Origin: Arthrobacter crusticola
Lineage (GTDB): Bacteria > Actinomycetota > Actinomycetes > Actinomycetales > Micrococcaceae
NCBI RefSeq assembly: GCF_004357995.1
Contig: NZ_SMTK01000005.1
Coordinates: forward strand, 248,001-312,000
Length of the DNA stretch: 64,000 bases
Direction of reading: 5' to 3'
In this document: positions 21,578 to 30,113 of the stretch, one piece after another
How the letters are laid out: each line of letters starts with the position of its first letter
Numbering within the stretch: the first letter of the stretch is position 1
Notes under the pieces: model-generated
What the model saw: only the letters and a program-made list of their open reading frames with translations
What the model was told of the DNA's origin: nothing
Databases searched by the model: none
Translations under genes and position numbers: made by a program

Positions 21578-22261
21578 GTGCCCTCGATGGCTCATTTTGT
21601 GATCATGGGATGCGGCCGAGTGGGGGTCAGCCTCGCCCACACCCTCGACGAATCGGGCCACAGCGTGGCCATCATCGACCAGGACGACCGGGCGTTCCGG
21701 CGCCTGCGGTCCTCCTTCGGCGGCCGGAAGGTCACCGGGGTCGGGTTCGACCGGGACACCCTCAAGCACGCCGACATCGAGAACGCCTACGCCTTCGCGG
21801 CGGTCTCCAGCGGAGACAACTCGAACATCCTGGCGACCCGGGTGGCCCGCGAAACCTTCCACGTCCGCCATGTGGTGGCCCGGATCTACGACCCGGGACG
21901 GGCCGAGATCTACCAGCGGCTGGGCATCCCCACGGTGGCGGCCGTGCGCTGGAGCGCCGACCAGGTGCTGCGCCGGATCCTGCCGGAGCAGAGCATCGAC
22001 GGGGATTACCGGGAAACCTCGGGGCGCCTGATCCTGGGCGAACTCTCCCTCAACGACGCCTGGCTGGGCCGTCCGCTCAAAGACATCGAGGCCGCCGGCG
22101 GGGTGCGCATCGCCTACCTGACGCGGTTCGGCGAGGGAGTGCTGCCCACGGATGAGACCAGCTACCAGCAGGGCGACATCGTGCACGCCATGATGAAGAC
22201 AACCGCGACCGATGAAATAGGGCGGATTCTCGCGAGTCCACCCAAGGAGAATGCCGAATGA
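21578..22261 (+). CDS. TrkA family potassium uptake regulatory protein (first, CeoB-like)
   Basis: RCK/TrkA proteins bind NAD(H) or nucleotides and gate potassium transporters at the inner face of the membrane. The Rossmann motif GCGRVGVSLAHTLDESGH opens the protein, with the acidic IID at the end of beta-2; an RCK_C subdomain fills about residues 140-220. Two starts are plausible. The GTG here has AGGAG six bases upstream; an ATG three codons later (21587) is further from it. It overlaps the next gene by ATGA. The pair resembles M. tuberculosis Rv2691/Rv2692 in order and in divergence from the permease. No TrkH channel gene is present. Confidence 0.92.
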   Translation: MPSMAHFVIMGCGRVGVSLAHTLDESGHSVAIIDQDDRAFRRLRSSFGGRKVTGVGFDRDTLKHADIENAYAFAAVSSGDNSNILATRVARETFHVRHVVARIYDPGRAEIYQRLGIPTVAAVRWSADQVLRRILPEQSIDGDYRETSGRLILGELSLNDAWLGRPLKDIEAAGGVRIAYLTRFGEGVLPTDETSYQQGDIVHAMMKTTATDEIGRILASPPKENAE

Positions 22262-22947
22262 GAGTTGTCATTGCCGGAGCAGGGAGCGTCGGGTCCTCGA
22301 TCGCGCGCGAACTGCTGTCAAACAACCATGAGATCCTCCTCATCGACGAAAAGCCCGAGGTGATCGGGCGCAGCGGACTCAAGGGCGCCAAATGGCTCAT
22401 CGGGGACGCCTGCGAGCTGACGACCCTCAAGGACGCGCGACTCGACGAGGCCGACGTCGTCGTCTCCGCCACCGGGGACGACAAGGTCAACCTCGTGGTG
22501 TCGCTGCTGGCCAAGAGCGAATTCGGGGTGGGCCGCACCGTGGGCCGGGTGAACAACCCGAAGAACGACTGGATGTTCGACGATTCCTGGGGCGTTGACG
22601 TCGCAGTGAACACGCCGCGCCTGATGACCGCGCTCGTCGAGGAGGCGGTGGAGATCGGCGACCTGGTGCGCCTGCTCACGCTGCAGACCGGGGTCTCCTC
22701 GATCCTCGAGTTCACGGTGCCCCAGGATTCCCCCCTGATCGGGCAGCCCCTGAGCTCGGTCGAGCTCCCGCTCGACTGCGCGGTGGTGGCGATCCTGCGC
22801 GACGACGTGCCCGTCACCCCGAGCCCCGACGACACCGTTGAGGAGGGCGACGAACTGTTCTTCCTGGCGGCGGTGGCGGCGGAGAACGACCTGCGGAGCG
22901 CCCTGGCGGCGCGCAGCCGGCCGGAGGCGGATCAGGCCTCGGCCTGA
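22258..22947 (+). CDS. TrkA family potassium uptake regulatory protein (second, CeoC-like)
   Basis: This 229-residue protein has an N-terminal Rossmann fold (RVVIAGAGSVGSSIARELL, IIDE-type acidic end) and a C-terminal RCK_C subdomain (about residues 140-218, with DSPLIGQPLSSVELP and EEGDELFFLA). The ATG overlaps the stop of the first trkA gene, so the two are co-translated and probably form a heteromeric regulatory ring. The likely membrane partner is the divergent KimA-like permease, because no other potassium channel lies nearby. It is convergent with the DUF3159 gene 74 bases away. Confidence 0.92.
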   Translation: MRVVIAGAGSVGSSIARELLSNNHEILLIDEKPEVIGRSGLKGAKWLIGDACELTTLKDARLDEADVVVSATGDDKVNLVVSLLAKSEFGVGRTVGRVNNPKNDWMFDDSWGVDVAVNTPRLMTALVEEAVEIGDLVRLLTLQTGVSSILEFTVPQDSPLIGQPLSSVELPLDCAVVAILRDDVPVTPSPDDTVEEGDELFFLAAVAAENDLRSALAARSRPEADQASA

Positions 22948-23021
22948 CGGGCGGCACCGGCTCGCGACGTGGGGCGTCCGGGCCTCCCGGCGGCGGTCGA
23001 CCGGCCGCGGGCCGGGTCCGC

Positions 23022-23750
23022 CTAGCGGGCGGGGCCGGGCTGCGGGGCGGGGGTGTTCGGTGCGGCCGGCCGGGACACCAGCCACGCCAGCCACAGCCCC
23101 AGCGCGTACAGCGGCAGCCCCATCGCGACGCGCAGCGTGCCGAGGGCGGCCACATTGCCGGCCAGGTAGAGCGGCAGCTGGACGGCCAGGCGCAGCGCCA
23201 GCACTGAGATGATGATCCAGGTCGCCAGCGAGTAGGCCCTCACGCGCAGCGGGTCCTTCCGCCATTCGGTGCCCTCGGAGCGGATAAAGCCGAACAGGAC
23301 GCCCGCGATCGGCCAGCGCACGGCGATGGAGAGGGCCATGGCGGCGATGTACGCGGCGTTGATGTAGAAGCCGGGCAGGAAGAAGTCTTCGGCGTTGCCG
23401 GTCCGCAGTGCGACGAGGGCGCAGAACGCCACCCCGATGAGCCCCGAGAGGGCCTGGGTGAGGGGCCGGCGGGAGACGAGCCGGACCACCGAGAAGACCG
23501 CGGCGGCGGCGAGGGCTGCCACCAGGGACACCATCAGGTCCCGCGTGACCGTGAACAGCACGGTGAACACCAGCCCCGGCACGATGCTCTCGGAGAGTCC
23601 CTGCACCCCGCCGACGGAGGACAGAACGTCGATGCTGCCGTGGGCCGTACGCTTCACGCCGGCGCGTGCCGCGTACTGGGAGGCAAGGTCCTCGGGCCGG
23701 GGCCGGTCTTGGGCGTCGCCGTGCGGGTTCTGCTTTGGGTTCTGGTTCAC
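23022..23750 (-). CDS. DUF3159 family integral membrane protein
   Basis: This 242-residue protein has six or so hydrophobic helices after a polar N-terminus of about 45 residues. Conserved family features visible are GGVQGLSESIVPGLVF near residue 50 and RWPIAGVLFGF later. The function of DUF3159 is unknown; it is restricted to actinobacteria. The GTG start follows the OB-fold gene stop with no gap (TGA then GTG), so the genes are almost certainly one operon with DUF3710. Its place next to trkA and an OB-fold gene matches the order in mycobacteria. Confidence 0.92.
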   Translation of the reverse strand: MNQNPKQNPHGDAQDRPRPEDLASQYAARAGVKRTAHGSIDVLSSVGGVQGLSESIVPGLVFTVLFTVTRDLMVSLVAALAAAAVFSVVRLVSRRPLTQALSGLIGVAFCALVALRTGNAEDFFLPGFYINAAYIAAMALSIAVRWPIAGVLFGFIRSEGTEWRKDPLRVRAYSLATWIIISVLALRLAVQLPLYLAGNVAALGTLRVAMGLPLYALGLWLAWLVSRPAAPNTPAPQPGPAR

Positions 23751-24071
23751 TCAGGGCTCCTCGGGCCGTCCAATGATTTCATAGCGCGGGTTGTACACGG
23801 TCAGCATGCCCTCGACCTGGCTCGCCATGCCCTCGAAGGCCAGTTCGACACCGGCTTCGATGCCGCGCACTTCCCGCTGGCCCATCCACACGAGGCGCAC
23901 CCGGGTTCCGGGCAGGGGCCCGGCGTCGACCCTCACGATGGCGGAAAAACGCGGCGGCGCGTTCTTCGGCTGGTAGGTGACGGAATCGATCAGCCCGCGC
24001 CCGTGCAACCGCCCGCGGGATCCGCGGGCGTGCCCGCCCGAGGGGGGCAGGGAGCGGCCGGTGTCAGCCAA
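23751..24071 (-). CDS. OB-fold nucleic acid binding domain protein
   Basis: This 106-residue protein contains one predicted OB-fold at about residues 25-95, with the beta-strand pattern LIDSVTYQPKNAPPRFSAIV and the later RVRLVWMGQREVRGIEAG. Related small proteins sit between DUF3710 and DUF3159 genes in many actinobacteria, including M. tuberculosis. The start given is TTG, which overlaps the DUF3710 stop by 8 bases; no ATG is available early enough. Binding to RNA or DNA is an inference from the fold only. Confidence 0.85.
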   Translation of the reverse strand: MADTGRSLPPSGGHARGSRGRLHGRGLIDSVTYQPKNAPPRFSAIVRVDAGPLPGTRVRLVWMGQREVRGIEAGVELAFEGMASQVEGMLTVYNPRYEIIGRPEEP

Positions 24072-24822
24072 TCTCGGTGATCTCGGGGCCGCGCTCGGGC
24101 GCGGTGAGCCCGGGCCGGGCCGGCGTCGGGGGGTTGGGGGTGGGCGACGCGTCCTTGGGCAGGCGCAGCGGCAGGAGTTCGCGCGGGGGAAGCGGGTGGT
24201 CCCCGCGGACGACGACGACGTTGCGGAAGAGGGCCTCCACCGGTGCGGCCGCGGCCGCGTTGAGCGCCGCCGGTCCGCCGAAGACGCCGCGCAGGAACCA
24301 GCGCGGCCCGTCGACGCCCACGAACCGGGCCACGCGCACGCCGGAGGTTCCGTCGGGCAGCGGGGCGGGCAGCTGGGCGATCAGTTCGGTGCCGAAGGTG
24401 CCCTGTCGTTCCTGTACCGTGCCGCCCTGGGAGCCCACCGAGAGGCCGATCTGCTGGCGGATTTCGTCCCAGACGCCCTCGGAACGGGGTGCGGCGAAGG
24501 CTTGGAGCTGCAGGGTTGAGCCGCCGAGGTCGAGGGTGACGGCGATGACCCGCTTGGTGCGCTCCTCCACCTCGAGGCGCAGCTGCAGTCCTTCGGCGGC
24601 ACCGATCTTGAGCGCCCCGAGATCGATGTAGCCCTCGGTTGAGTCCTTTTCGGCCGAATCGAAGGGACCGGATTCACGCCGCTGTGCCTCCGGGGTCGTT
24701 TCTGCCGGCTCCTGGGTTTCGGCGGCTTCGGTCTCGGTGCCGCCGGTGTCCGCGGCGTCGGTGCCCTGGGGCTCCGTCGAGCCATCGTCCTGCTTCTTCT
24801 TCTTCAGGCGCCCAAAAACCAT
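24064..24822 (-). CDS. DUF3710 domain protein
   Basis: This 252-residue protein starts with a basic FGRLKKKKQ and an acidic, Thr/Glu-rich linker (about residues 10-60). The DUF3710 domain follows (about 65-225), with YIDLGALKIGAAEGLQLRLE and the later GPRWFLRGVFGG. The role of the family is unknown; it is found next to dut in actinobacteria. It overlaps the OB-fold gene by 8 bases and lies 79 bases after dut. Confidence 0.93.
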   Translation of the reverse strand: MVFGRLKKKKQDDGSTEPQGTDAADTGGTETEAAETQEPAETTPEAQRRESGPFDSAEKDSTEGYIDLGALKIGAAEGLQLRLEVEERTKRVIAVTLDLGGSTLQLQAFAAPRSEGVWDEIRQQIGLSVGSQGGTVQERQGTFGTELIAQLPAPLPDGTSGVRVARFVGVDGPRWFLRGVFGGPAALNAAAAAPVEALFRNVVVVRGDHPLPPRELLPLRLPKDASPTPNPPTPARPGLTAPERGPEITEIG

Positions 24823-24901
24823 TTGTGGGTTCCTCTCCTCGATCTGTCGACGTGGTGTTCGGTTCCGGACGGCGAAGCGCCCGGTCTGCTGGTGGGGCGG
24901 C

Positions 24902-25408
24902 TCAGCCGCCGGTGGCGGGGTTGTGTGCCTCCGGCACCGGGGTGAAGCCGCCGGTCGAGCCGAAGCCGCCGGCGCCGCGCACCGATTCGGGCAGTTCCCG
25001 GACCTGCACGAAGGACGCCTGCTCGACCCGCTGGATTACGAGCTGCGCCACCCGGTCGCCGCGCGCCAGGTGCACCGTTTCGGACCGGTCGGTATTCAGC
25101 AGGATTACCTGGACCTCGCCACGGTAACCGGCATCGATGGTGCCGGGTGCGTTGACGACGGACAGCCCGTGCCGGGCCGCCAGGCCGGAGCGGGGGTGGA
25201 CGAAGCCGGCGTAGCCGGCGGGCAGGGCGATGGACACCCCGGTGGGCACCAGCCGGCGCTCCCCCGGCGCGAGCGATACGTCGATGCGGCTGCGCAGGTC
25301 GGCGCCGGCGTCCCCCGGCCGGGCGTAGGCGGGCGGTTCGAGGGCGTCGTCGAGCATCACGATCTGCACCTGCAGGTCCTGCTGCGGGTCTGGCACGGGC
25401 TTCTCCAA
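24902..25408 (-). CDS. dut: dUTP diphosphatase (trimeric dUTPase)
   Basis: dUTPase hydrolyses dUTP to dUMP and diphosphate, keeping uracil out of DNA and feeding dTMP synthesis. All five trimeric dUTPase motifs are present: PGDAGADL, HPRSGLAARHG, GTIDAGYRGEV, RGDRVAQLVIQ and the nucleotide-capping C-terminal RGAGGFGSTGG. The length of 168 residues is slightly above average because of a short C-terminal tail. A 15-base palindrome (GGCGGCT-C-AGCCGCC, 24896-24910) covers the stop codon. It heads the dut-DUF3710-OB-DUF3159 series. Confidence 0.97.
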   Translation of the reverse strand: MEKPVPDPQQDLQVQIVMLDDALEPPAYARPGDAGADLRSRIDVSLAPGERRLVPTGVSIALPAGYAGFVHPRSGLAARHGLSVVNAPGTIDAGYRGEVQVILLNTDRSETVHLARGDRVAQLVIQRVEQASFVQVRELPESVRGAGGFGSTGGFTPVPEAHNPATGG

Positions 25409-25468
25409 CCTCTGGTGTGCACCGGTGCCGGCAGCGCCGGCAGCGGTGGGGACGTTCGGTGATCCTCG

Positions 25469-25520
25469 GCGTTCACTGATTCTGGACTAAGGGTGATTCT
25501 TGACTGAATGGTGTTTCTGG
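25469..25520 (-). repeat. Three contiguous 17-18 bp iterons upstream of dut
   Basis: On the minus strand three end-to-end units begin CCAGAAACACC, CAAGAATCACC and CCAGAATCAGT (plus-strand 25503-25520, 25486-25502, 25469-25485). The first two share the full pattern C(C/A)AGAA(A/T)CACC(A/C)TT-AGT; the third keeps the first nine bases. They lie 61-112 bases upstream of dut in the divergent region shared with the DUF3093 gene. Iterons of about 1.6 helical turns look like a multi-site operator. No binding protein is known. Confidence 0.6.
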
Positions 25521-25703
25521 CGCTGCGGTGGTCCTGACGGGGGCGCCGCGGGTGGACTCCGCGGCGGGCGGGGCTGGCCGCCACCGTCGGGCTGATCCTC
25601 CGCCGCTGCTGCTGCCCCAGCACACCACTTTAGCGCCTCGGGCACGCGGTGAAGGCCCGCCGCCGGGATGAAACCTCTATGCAAAAGGTGTAAGTGTTAG
25701 AGC

Positions 25704-26168
25704 ATGTCGAAAGCCGCAGAAGGGTCCGTGCAGGACACCGTCATCTATTCCGAGCGGCTGTGGCCCTCACCCTGGGTCTGGCTGCTGGTGCTCGGCGCCG
25801 CCGCGGCGTCGATCGTGACTTTCGCCCCCATCGATGTGCTCGTCGGGTTCGCGGCGGCTGCGGTGATCGCCGTTGTGCTCGTGGTCCTGCTTGTCCTGTC
25901 GACCCCGCGGATCGTGGTGACGCCCACGACCCTCACGGTGGGCCGGGCGACGATCGAGCGCCGCTACCTGGGCGCGGTGTCGGCCTACACCGGCGACGAG
26001 GCCACCGAGCAGCGGGGAACCGCCCTCAACGGCCTGGCGTACCTGTGCATCCGGGGATGGATCTCCCCCGTGGTCCGGATTGAAGTCACCGACCCAGAGG
26101 ACCGCACCCCGTACTGGCTCGCGTCCACCCGCAGGCCCGAGCAGTTCGCCGCGGCCCTCGCCCACTGA
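25704..26168 (+). CDS. DUF3093 family membrane protein
   Basis: This 154-residue protein has two adjacent transmembrane helices at about residues 18-60 (PWVWLLVLGAAAASIVTF and VLVGFAAAAVIAVVLVV). A soluble beta-rich C-terminal domain follows, with RIVVTPTTLTVGRATIERRYLG and the ending STRRPEQFAAAL. DUF3093 members of unknown function lie divergently from dut in actinobacteria, as here. There is no clear Shine-Dalgarno just upstream of the ATG, so a leaderless message is possible. It is convergent with the DUF4193 gene 6 bases away. Confidence 0.92.
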   Translation: MSKAAEGSVQDTVIYSERLWPSPWVWLLVLGAAAASIVTFAPIDVLVGFAAAAVIAVVLVVLLVLSTPRIVVTPTTLTVGRATIERRYLGAVSAYTGDEATEQRGTALNGLAYLCIRGWISPVVRIEVTDPEDRTPYWLASTRRPEQFAAALAH

Positions 26169-26174
26169 GCCGGC

Positions 26175-26474
26175 TCAGCCTTCGCACTCGCTGCAGAACA
26201 GCAGACCGTTCTTCTCGCGCGCGATCTGGGAGCGGTGGCGGACCAGGAAGCATGAGGAACAGGTGAATTCGTCGGCCTGCGCGGGCAGGATCTGGACGGT
26301 GAGCTCTTCCCCGGAGAGGTCGGCCCCGGGAAGCTCGAAGGAATCGGCGGCTTCGGTCTCGTCCTCGTCGACTACCGGCGACTGCACAGCGGCGGCCGTG
26401 GTGCGCAGCTCCTCGATCGGCTCGGCGGCTGTTACATCATCGGTGGTGCTCGACGCGTCGTAGTCGGTCGCCAT
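26175..26474 (-). CDS. DUF4193 domain protein
   Basis: This 99-residue protein has an acidic N-terminal half and a C-terminal zinc-ribbon-like half with the cysteine pairs CSSC and CSEC. Between them is a basic segment, LVRHRSQIAREK. The start MATDYDA is typical of the family, which is specific to actinobacteria and resembles RNA-polymerase-associated zinc proteins, but no function is established. It lies tail to tail with the DUF3093 gene. Confidence 0.93.
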   Translation of the reverse strand: MATDYDASSTTDDVTAAEPIEELRTTAAAVQSPVVDEDETEAADSFELPGADLSGEELTVQILPAQADEFTCSSCFLVRHRSQIAREKNGLLFCSECEG

Positions 26475-26770
26475 GGTGGTTCCTTTGCGCTCCGGTCATA
26501 GGGGACAGCAGCCGGGCCGGGCCGGAAAGTCCCGGCCCGGACCCGGTGTGTGGGACTTTTCACAGTGCATTCTGCCTCATGGGGGCGGTTCCGGGGCCGC
26601 TGCCCGGCGCCCGCCGTGTCGGACGGGGCGAACCGGCGGGTGGGGCGCCGGCGTCCGCATCCTGCCTGCCGCAGGCCAAGAAACTGCGCCACACCACGGG
26701 GTGTAGTAGGAATGACGGGCATTCAGTGGCAGAGTTTCGACTAGTAATTACTGTCGGCTGGAGGATTTTA

Positions 26771-28039
26771 ATGCAGGAGCTGCGCCTGGTTGGTGTGGAT
26801 GGCGATCATCTGCTGTTAAGCGGCGACGGAGGAGCCACGTTTCGTCTGCCGATCGACGAAGCCCTTCGAGCGGCAGCGTCCCGTCAGTCGACGCGGGTCG
26901 CTCCTGCCGCCCCGCCCTCACCGACCGGCCGGACCGGCCCATCGACCCACCTGACGCCGCGGGACATCCAGGCCCGCATCCGCAGCGGTGCGACGGCCCA
27001 GGGGATCGCCGATGAGTCGGGGCTCGAGCTCTCCCACATCCTGCGGTACGAGGGTCCCGTGCGCGCCGAGCGCGACTACATGGCGTACCTCGCCCAGCGC
27101 GTCGAGGTGGCAGCGCCCCTTCCCTCCCACGACGGCTACCGTTCCGCCTTCGGCGACAACCCGGCCCAGCTCGGAGAGATGGTCGCGTTCCGGCTCGAGG
27201 CCTACGGGGTCGAAGCCGCAAACATCGAATGGGACTCCTGGCGGCGAACCGACGGCGCCTGGACCGTCGTGGCCCGGTTCGAGCTCCCCGAAAGCTCCGC
27301 AGTGAACGTCGGAGAGGAACCGCCCGCGCAGTGGACGTTCAACCCCTCCCGCAAGACGGTGGTGAACGCCAACCGGTGGGCGCAGCTGCTGAGCGAACTG
27401 GAGCCGCTCGACGGGCCGCTCCCCAACCGCCGGCTCAGCGCCGTCGCGGACCGCGTGTTCGACTTCGAGGCCGAGAAGGCCGACGAGCCCCCCGCCGAGG
27501 CGCACGACGATGCCGACGGCCTGCTCGATGTCCTGCGCTCGCGCCGCGGCCAGCGGCTCGGTGCCGACGAGGACAGCGATGACAACCTTGCCGAGCTGTT
27601 GACCAAGGGAAGCATTCCCGCGGCGCATCCCCGCGACAGCTTCGAAGCCGAGGACGGCTCGCTGCCCCCGGGGCTGAGCCTTGCTCCCCCGCCGCGGGAG
27701 GGAGAAGAGGACCCCGATCTCCACGCCGACGGCTCGCCCCGGCTCTACCACGGGGTCAGCACCGAGACCCGGGAAATCAGCATTTTTGCCGTGCCGGTCC
27801 GCGCCGCCGACGAGGAGGGCGCAGCACCCGCAGACGCTCCCCGGGGCAGGGACACCTCCGGCGCGTCCGGGACGCCCGCCGAGGCAGGCCCGGGCGACCG
27901 CCGGGAGCAGTCCGGCGATAAAGGCAGGGACGGCGGTGCCGCGGCCAAGGCCGAGGAACCGGCGGACCGGCGCATCAAGCCCAAGCGATCAAGCGTGCCC
28001 AGCTGGGACCAGATCGTCTTCGGCACCAAGGGCGACTGA
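26771..28039 (+). CDS. sepH: Septation protein SepH
   Basis: SepH (formerly DUF3071) binds FtsZ and promotes its assembly during division in Streptomyces and mycobacteria. This 422-residue protein starts with the conserved MQELRLVGVDGDHLLLSG. The helix-turn-helix-like segment that contacts FtsZ lies at about residues 60-90 (TPRDIQARIRSG, then GIADESGLELSHI). The C-terminal two-fifths is acidic and disordered and ends in a basic RRIKPKRSSVPSWDQIVFG. The ATG is certain: GGAGG sits 6 bases upstream. The 296-base region before it holds the divergent DUF4193 promoter and a short palindrome AGTAATTACT (26743-26752). Confidence 0.94.
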   Translation: MQELRLVGVDGDHLLLSGDGGATFRLPIDEALRAAASRQSTRVAPAAPPSPTGRTGPSTHLTPRDIQARIRSGATAQGIADESGLELSHILRYEGPVRAERDYMAYLAQRVEVAAPLPSHDGYRSAFGDNPAQLGEMVAFRLEAYGVEAANIEWDSWRRTDGAWTVVARFELPESSAVNVGEEPPAQWTFNPSRKTVVNANRWAQLLSELEPLDGPLPNRRLSAVADRVFDFEAEKADEPPAEAHDDADGLLDVLRSRRGQRLGADEDSDDNLAELLTKGSIPAAHPRDSFEAEDGSLPPGLSLAPPPREGEEDPDLHADGSPRLYHGVSTETREISIFAVPVRAADEEGAAPADAPRGRDTSGASGTPAEAGPGDRREQSGDKGRDGGAAAKAEEPADRRIKPKRSSVPSWDQIVFGTKGD

Positions 28040-28158
28040 CCGGACCCGACCCGCGCGTACCGGCGGGCGGCAGGGGCTTAAGGGTTCCAGGACCGGGTTC
28101 CCACCCGAACCCCTCCGGCTCCGGAGCGCCCGGCAATCCCCGACACCGCTCCGATGCC

Positions 28159-28881
28159 TTAGAGCGTCGCCGGCTCCGTCTCCGGGGCCGGTTCGAACGG
28201 CAGCGGCAGTTCGTTGCCCACCAAGGCGTTCGAGGCGCGTGAGGTCTGCCGGCGCATGTGGTGCCTGCGGCACAACGTCTCGTACTCGGTGACCGGCTCC
28301 GCCGCACCGGCGGACCGGGGCATTTCCACCGCGGTATCGGGATCGGCCGCCGCCTCGACGTCGCCGACGACCATCTGGTCCCCCTCGACGACCATGGTGC
28401 CGTCCACGATGCGCGCGTTATGGGTTGCTCGCTTCCCGCACCAGCACAGGGCCTCGACCTGGAGTACCTGGATGCGGTCCGCGAGCTCCACGAGCCGCTG
28501 GGAACCAGGGAAGAGCCTCGTCTTGAAATCCGAGGTGATGCCGAAGGCGAAGACGTCGATGTCCATGTCGTCGGCGATGCGCGCCAGCTGGTCGATCTGG
28601 CCCGCGGTGTAGAACTGGGCTTCGTCGCAGATGAGGTAGTCCACCCGCCCACCCTGCGTGAGCCGGCCGGTCACCTCGCTCCAGAAGTCGGTGTCGGGGT
28701 GCACCTCGACGGCGCGCGTCCTCAGCCCGAGGCGGCTGGAGATCATCGACTCGCCGGCCCGGTCATGGGAGCTGAACAGCACGCCCTTCCGGCCGCGGGC
28801 GCGGTGATTGTGCTCCATCTGCAGGGCAAGGGTCGACTTTCCGGAGTCCATCGTGCCGCAGAAAAACAGAAGTTCAGCCAT
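28159..28881 (-). CDS. tdk: Thymidine kinase (type II)
   Basis: Tdk phosphorylates thymidine with ATP in the salvage pathway. The P-loop GTMDSGKST is near residue 9. The conserved DEAQF segment follows, and the lasso-domain zinc ligands are visible in CWCGKRATHN and CRRHH. At 240 residues it has a C-terminal tail of about 25 residues beyond the usual enzyme. It overlaps the phosphodiesterase gene end by 8 bases, so both are co-transcribed, and it is convergent with sepH. Confidence 0.96.
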   Translation of the reverse strand: MAELLFFCGTMDSGKSTLALQMEHNHRARGRKGVLFSSHDRAGESMISSRLGLRTRAVEVHPDTDFWSEVTGRLTQGGRVDYLICDEAQFYTAGQIDQLARIADDMDIDVFAFGITSDFKTRLFPGSQRLVELADRIQVLQVEALCWCGKRATHNARIVDGTMVVEGDQMVVGDVEAAADPDTAVEMPRSAGAAEPVTEYETLCRRHHMRRQTSRASNALVGNELPLPFEPAPETEPATL

Positions 28882-30106
28882 GGTTCGGCCTTTCGGGGGT
28901 GGGCTTCGCCCCGCGCCGGGCGGGGGCCTTCCGGACGGGTTCAGGCCGGCGCAGCGTGAGCAGCGGCACCTCGCGCTCGGCGCGGGTCATTGACCCGTGC
29001 TGGCCGATCACTTCGAGGGCGGAGGCGGAGGTGCGCCGGGTGTCGAAGAGGGCGATCGGCTCGCGGGCGGCCACCAGCAGATCTCCGATCCGTGGCAGCA
29101 CCGAGGCGTCGACCGTGGGCCCGAACAGGCCGGCCGCCACCGCCTCCCCGCGGGTCAGGATCCAGGCCTGGCGCCCGAAGGCCTCCTGCCAGGCCGCCCG
29201 CAGCCGCTCCGGGCCGGCGGCGTCCAGGCCCGGTTCGAAGTAGAGGTGGACCATCCGCGGCTCGCCGGCGGTGTGGGCAATGCCGTCGACGAGGGCGGGC
29301 CGGGCGGAGTAGTCGAAGCGCTGGCCCTCGGCGACGTCGACCATCCCGTGGTCGGCGGTCAGCAGCAGCAGGGTGTCCGCCGGCATCTGCCGGGCCAGGG
29401 ACTTCATGGCCGAGTCGAGGTCCTCAAGCCGGTCCGTCCAGTCCGTTGAGGCGCAGCCGTGGCGGTGTCCGGCCTTGTCCAGGTCGTTGAGGTAGAAGTA
29501 CATGAGCATGGTGTCGGCGCCGGCGAGCTGCTCGGCGGCGCCACGCACCCGCGCCTGCAGCGTGCCGGCGCCGAGGAAGCTCCCGCCCCGCAGCGCCGCG
29601 CGGGTCATGGCGGAATCGGCGAAGCGGGGCTGGCTGACCGTAACGACCGGGACGTCGCGGGCGGCGCGTTCGAACACCGTGGGGTGGGGCTGCCAGGTGA
29701 CCGGGTCGACGCCGTCGTCCCAGTTGCCGAGCATGTTGACCACCTTGTCCTGCGCGGGGTCGAGCACGTCGTACCCGACCATGCCGTGCAGCCCCGGCGG
29801 CAGGCCGGTGCCCAGGCTCGCCAGGGAGGCAGCGGTGGTCGAGGGGAACGCCGACCCGAGGGTGCGCGCGCCCTCAAGGTGCGACCGGAGGAACGGGGCG
29901 TGTCCTCCGCGTTTTTTCAGCTGCGACAGCCCGAGTCCGTCGACCATCACCACGCAGACCCGCCGGGAGGGCGGCAGTCCGAGGGCGTTGCCGAACCCCC
30001 CGAGCCCGAGGCACGCGGCGGCGCTGGTCAGGACTTCCCCTACGGTGCCGGCGCCGTAGGCCGGCGGCGCAGGGAGAGGTTCGAGGTGCGTCGAAAGGCT
30101 CGTCAC
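28874..30106 (-). CDS. Alkaline-phosphatase-superfamily nucleotide pyrophosphatase/phosphodiesterase
   Basis: This 410-residue hydrolase resembles the NPP group. Metal ligands and the nucleophile are visible: the aspartate in VVMVDGLGLSQL, the catalytic threonine in FPSTTAASLASLGTG, and the second metal site in LTADHGMVDVAEG. No signal peptide is seen, so it is probably cytosolic. The start is GTG, 7 bases after the DUF5998 gene stop. It forms an operon with the DUF5998 gene and tdk. Substrate is unknown; candidates are nucleotide diesters or phosphonates. Confidence 0.9.
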   Translation of the reverse strand: MTSLSTHLEPLPAPPAYGAGTVGEVLTSAAACLGLGGFGNALGLPPSRRVCVVMVDGLGLSQLKKRGGHAPFLRSHLEGARTLGSAFPSTTAASLASLGTGLPPGLHGMVGYDVLDPAQDKVVNMLGNWDDGVDPVTWQPHPTVFERAARDVPVVTVSQPRFADSAMTRAALRGGSFLGAGTLQARVRGAAEQLAGADTMLMYFYLNDLDKAGHRHGCASTDWTDRLEDLDSAMKSLARQMPADTLLLLTADHGMVDVAEGQRFDYSARPALVDGIAHTAGEPRMVHLYFEPGLDAAGPERLRAAWQEAFGRQAWILTRGEAVAAGLFGPTVDASVLPRIGDLLVAAREPIALFDTRRTSASALEVIGQHGSMTRAEREVPLLTLRRPEPVRKAPARRGAKPTPERPNHG

Positions 30107-30113
30107 GGACCCT

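Noticed and set aside
26743..26752. AGTAATTACT palindrome upstream of sepH as an operator
   Set aside because: A single 10-base palindrome in a short AT-rich patch is likely by chance; kept only as a note in the sepH entry.
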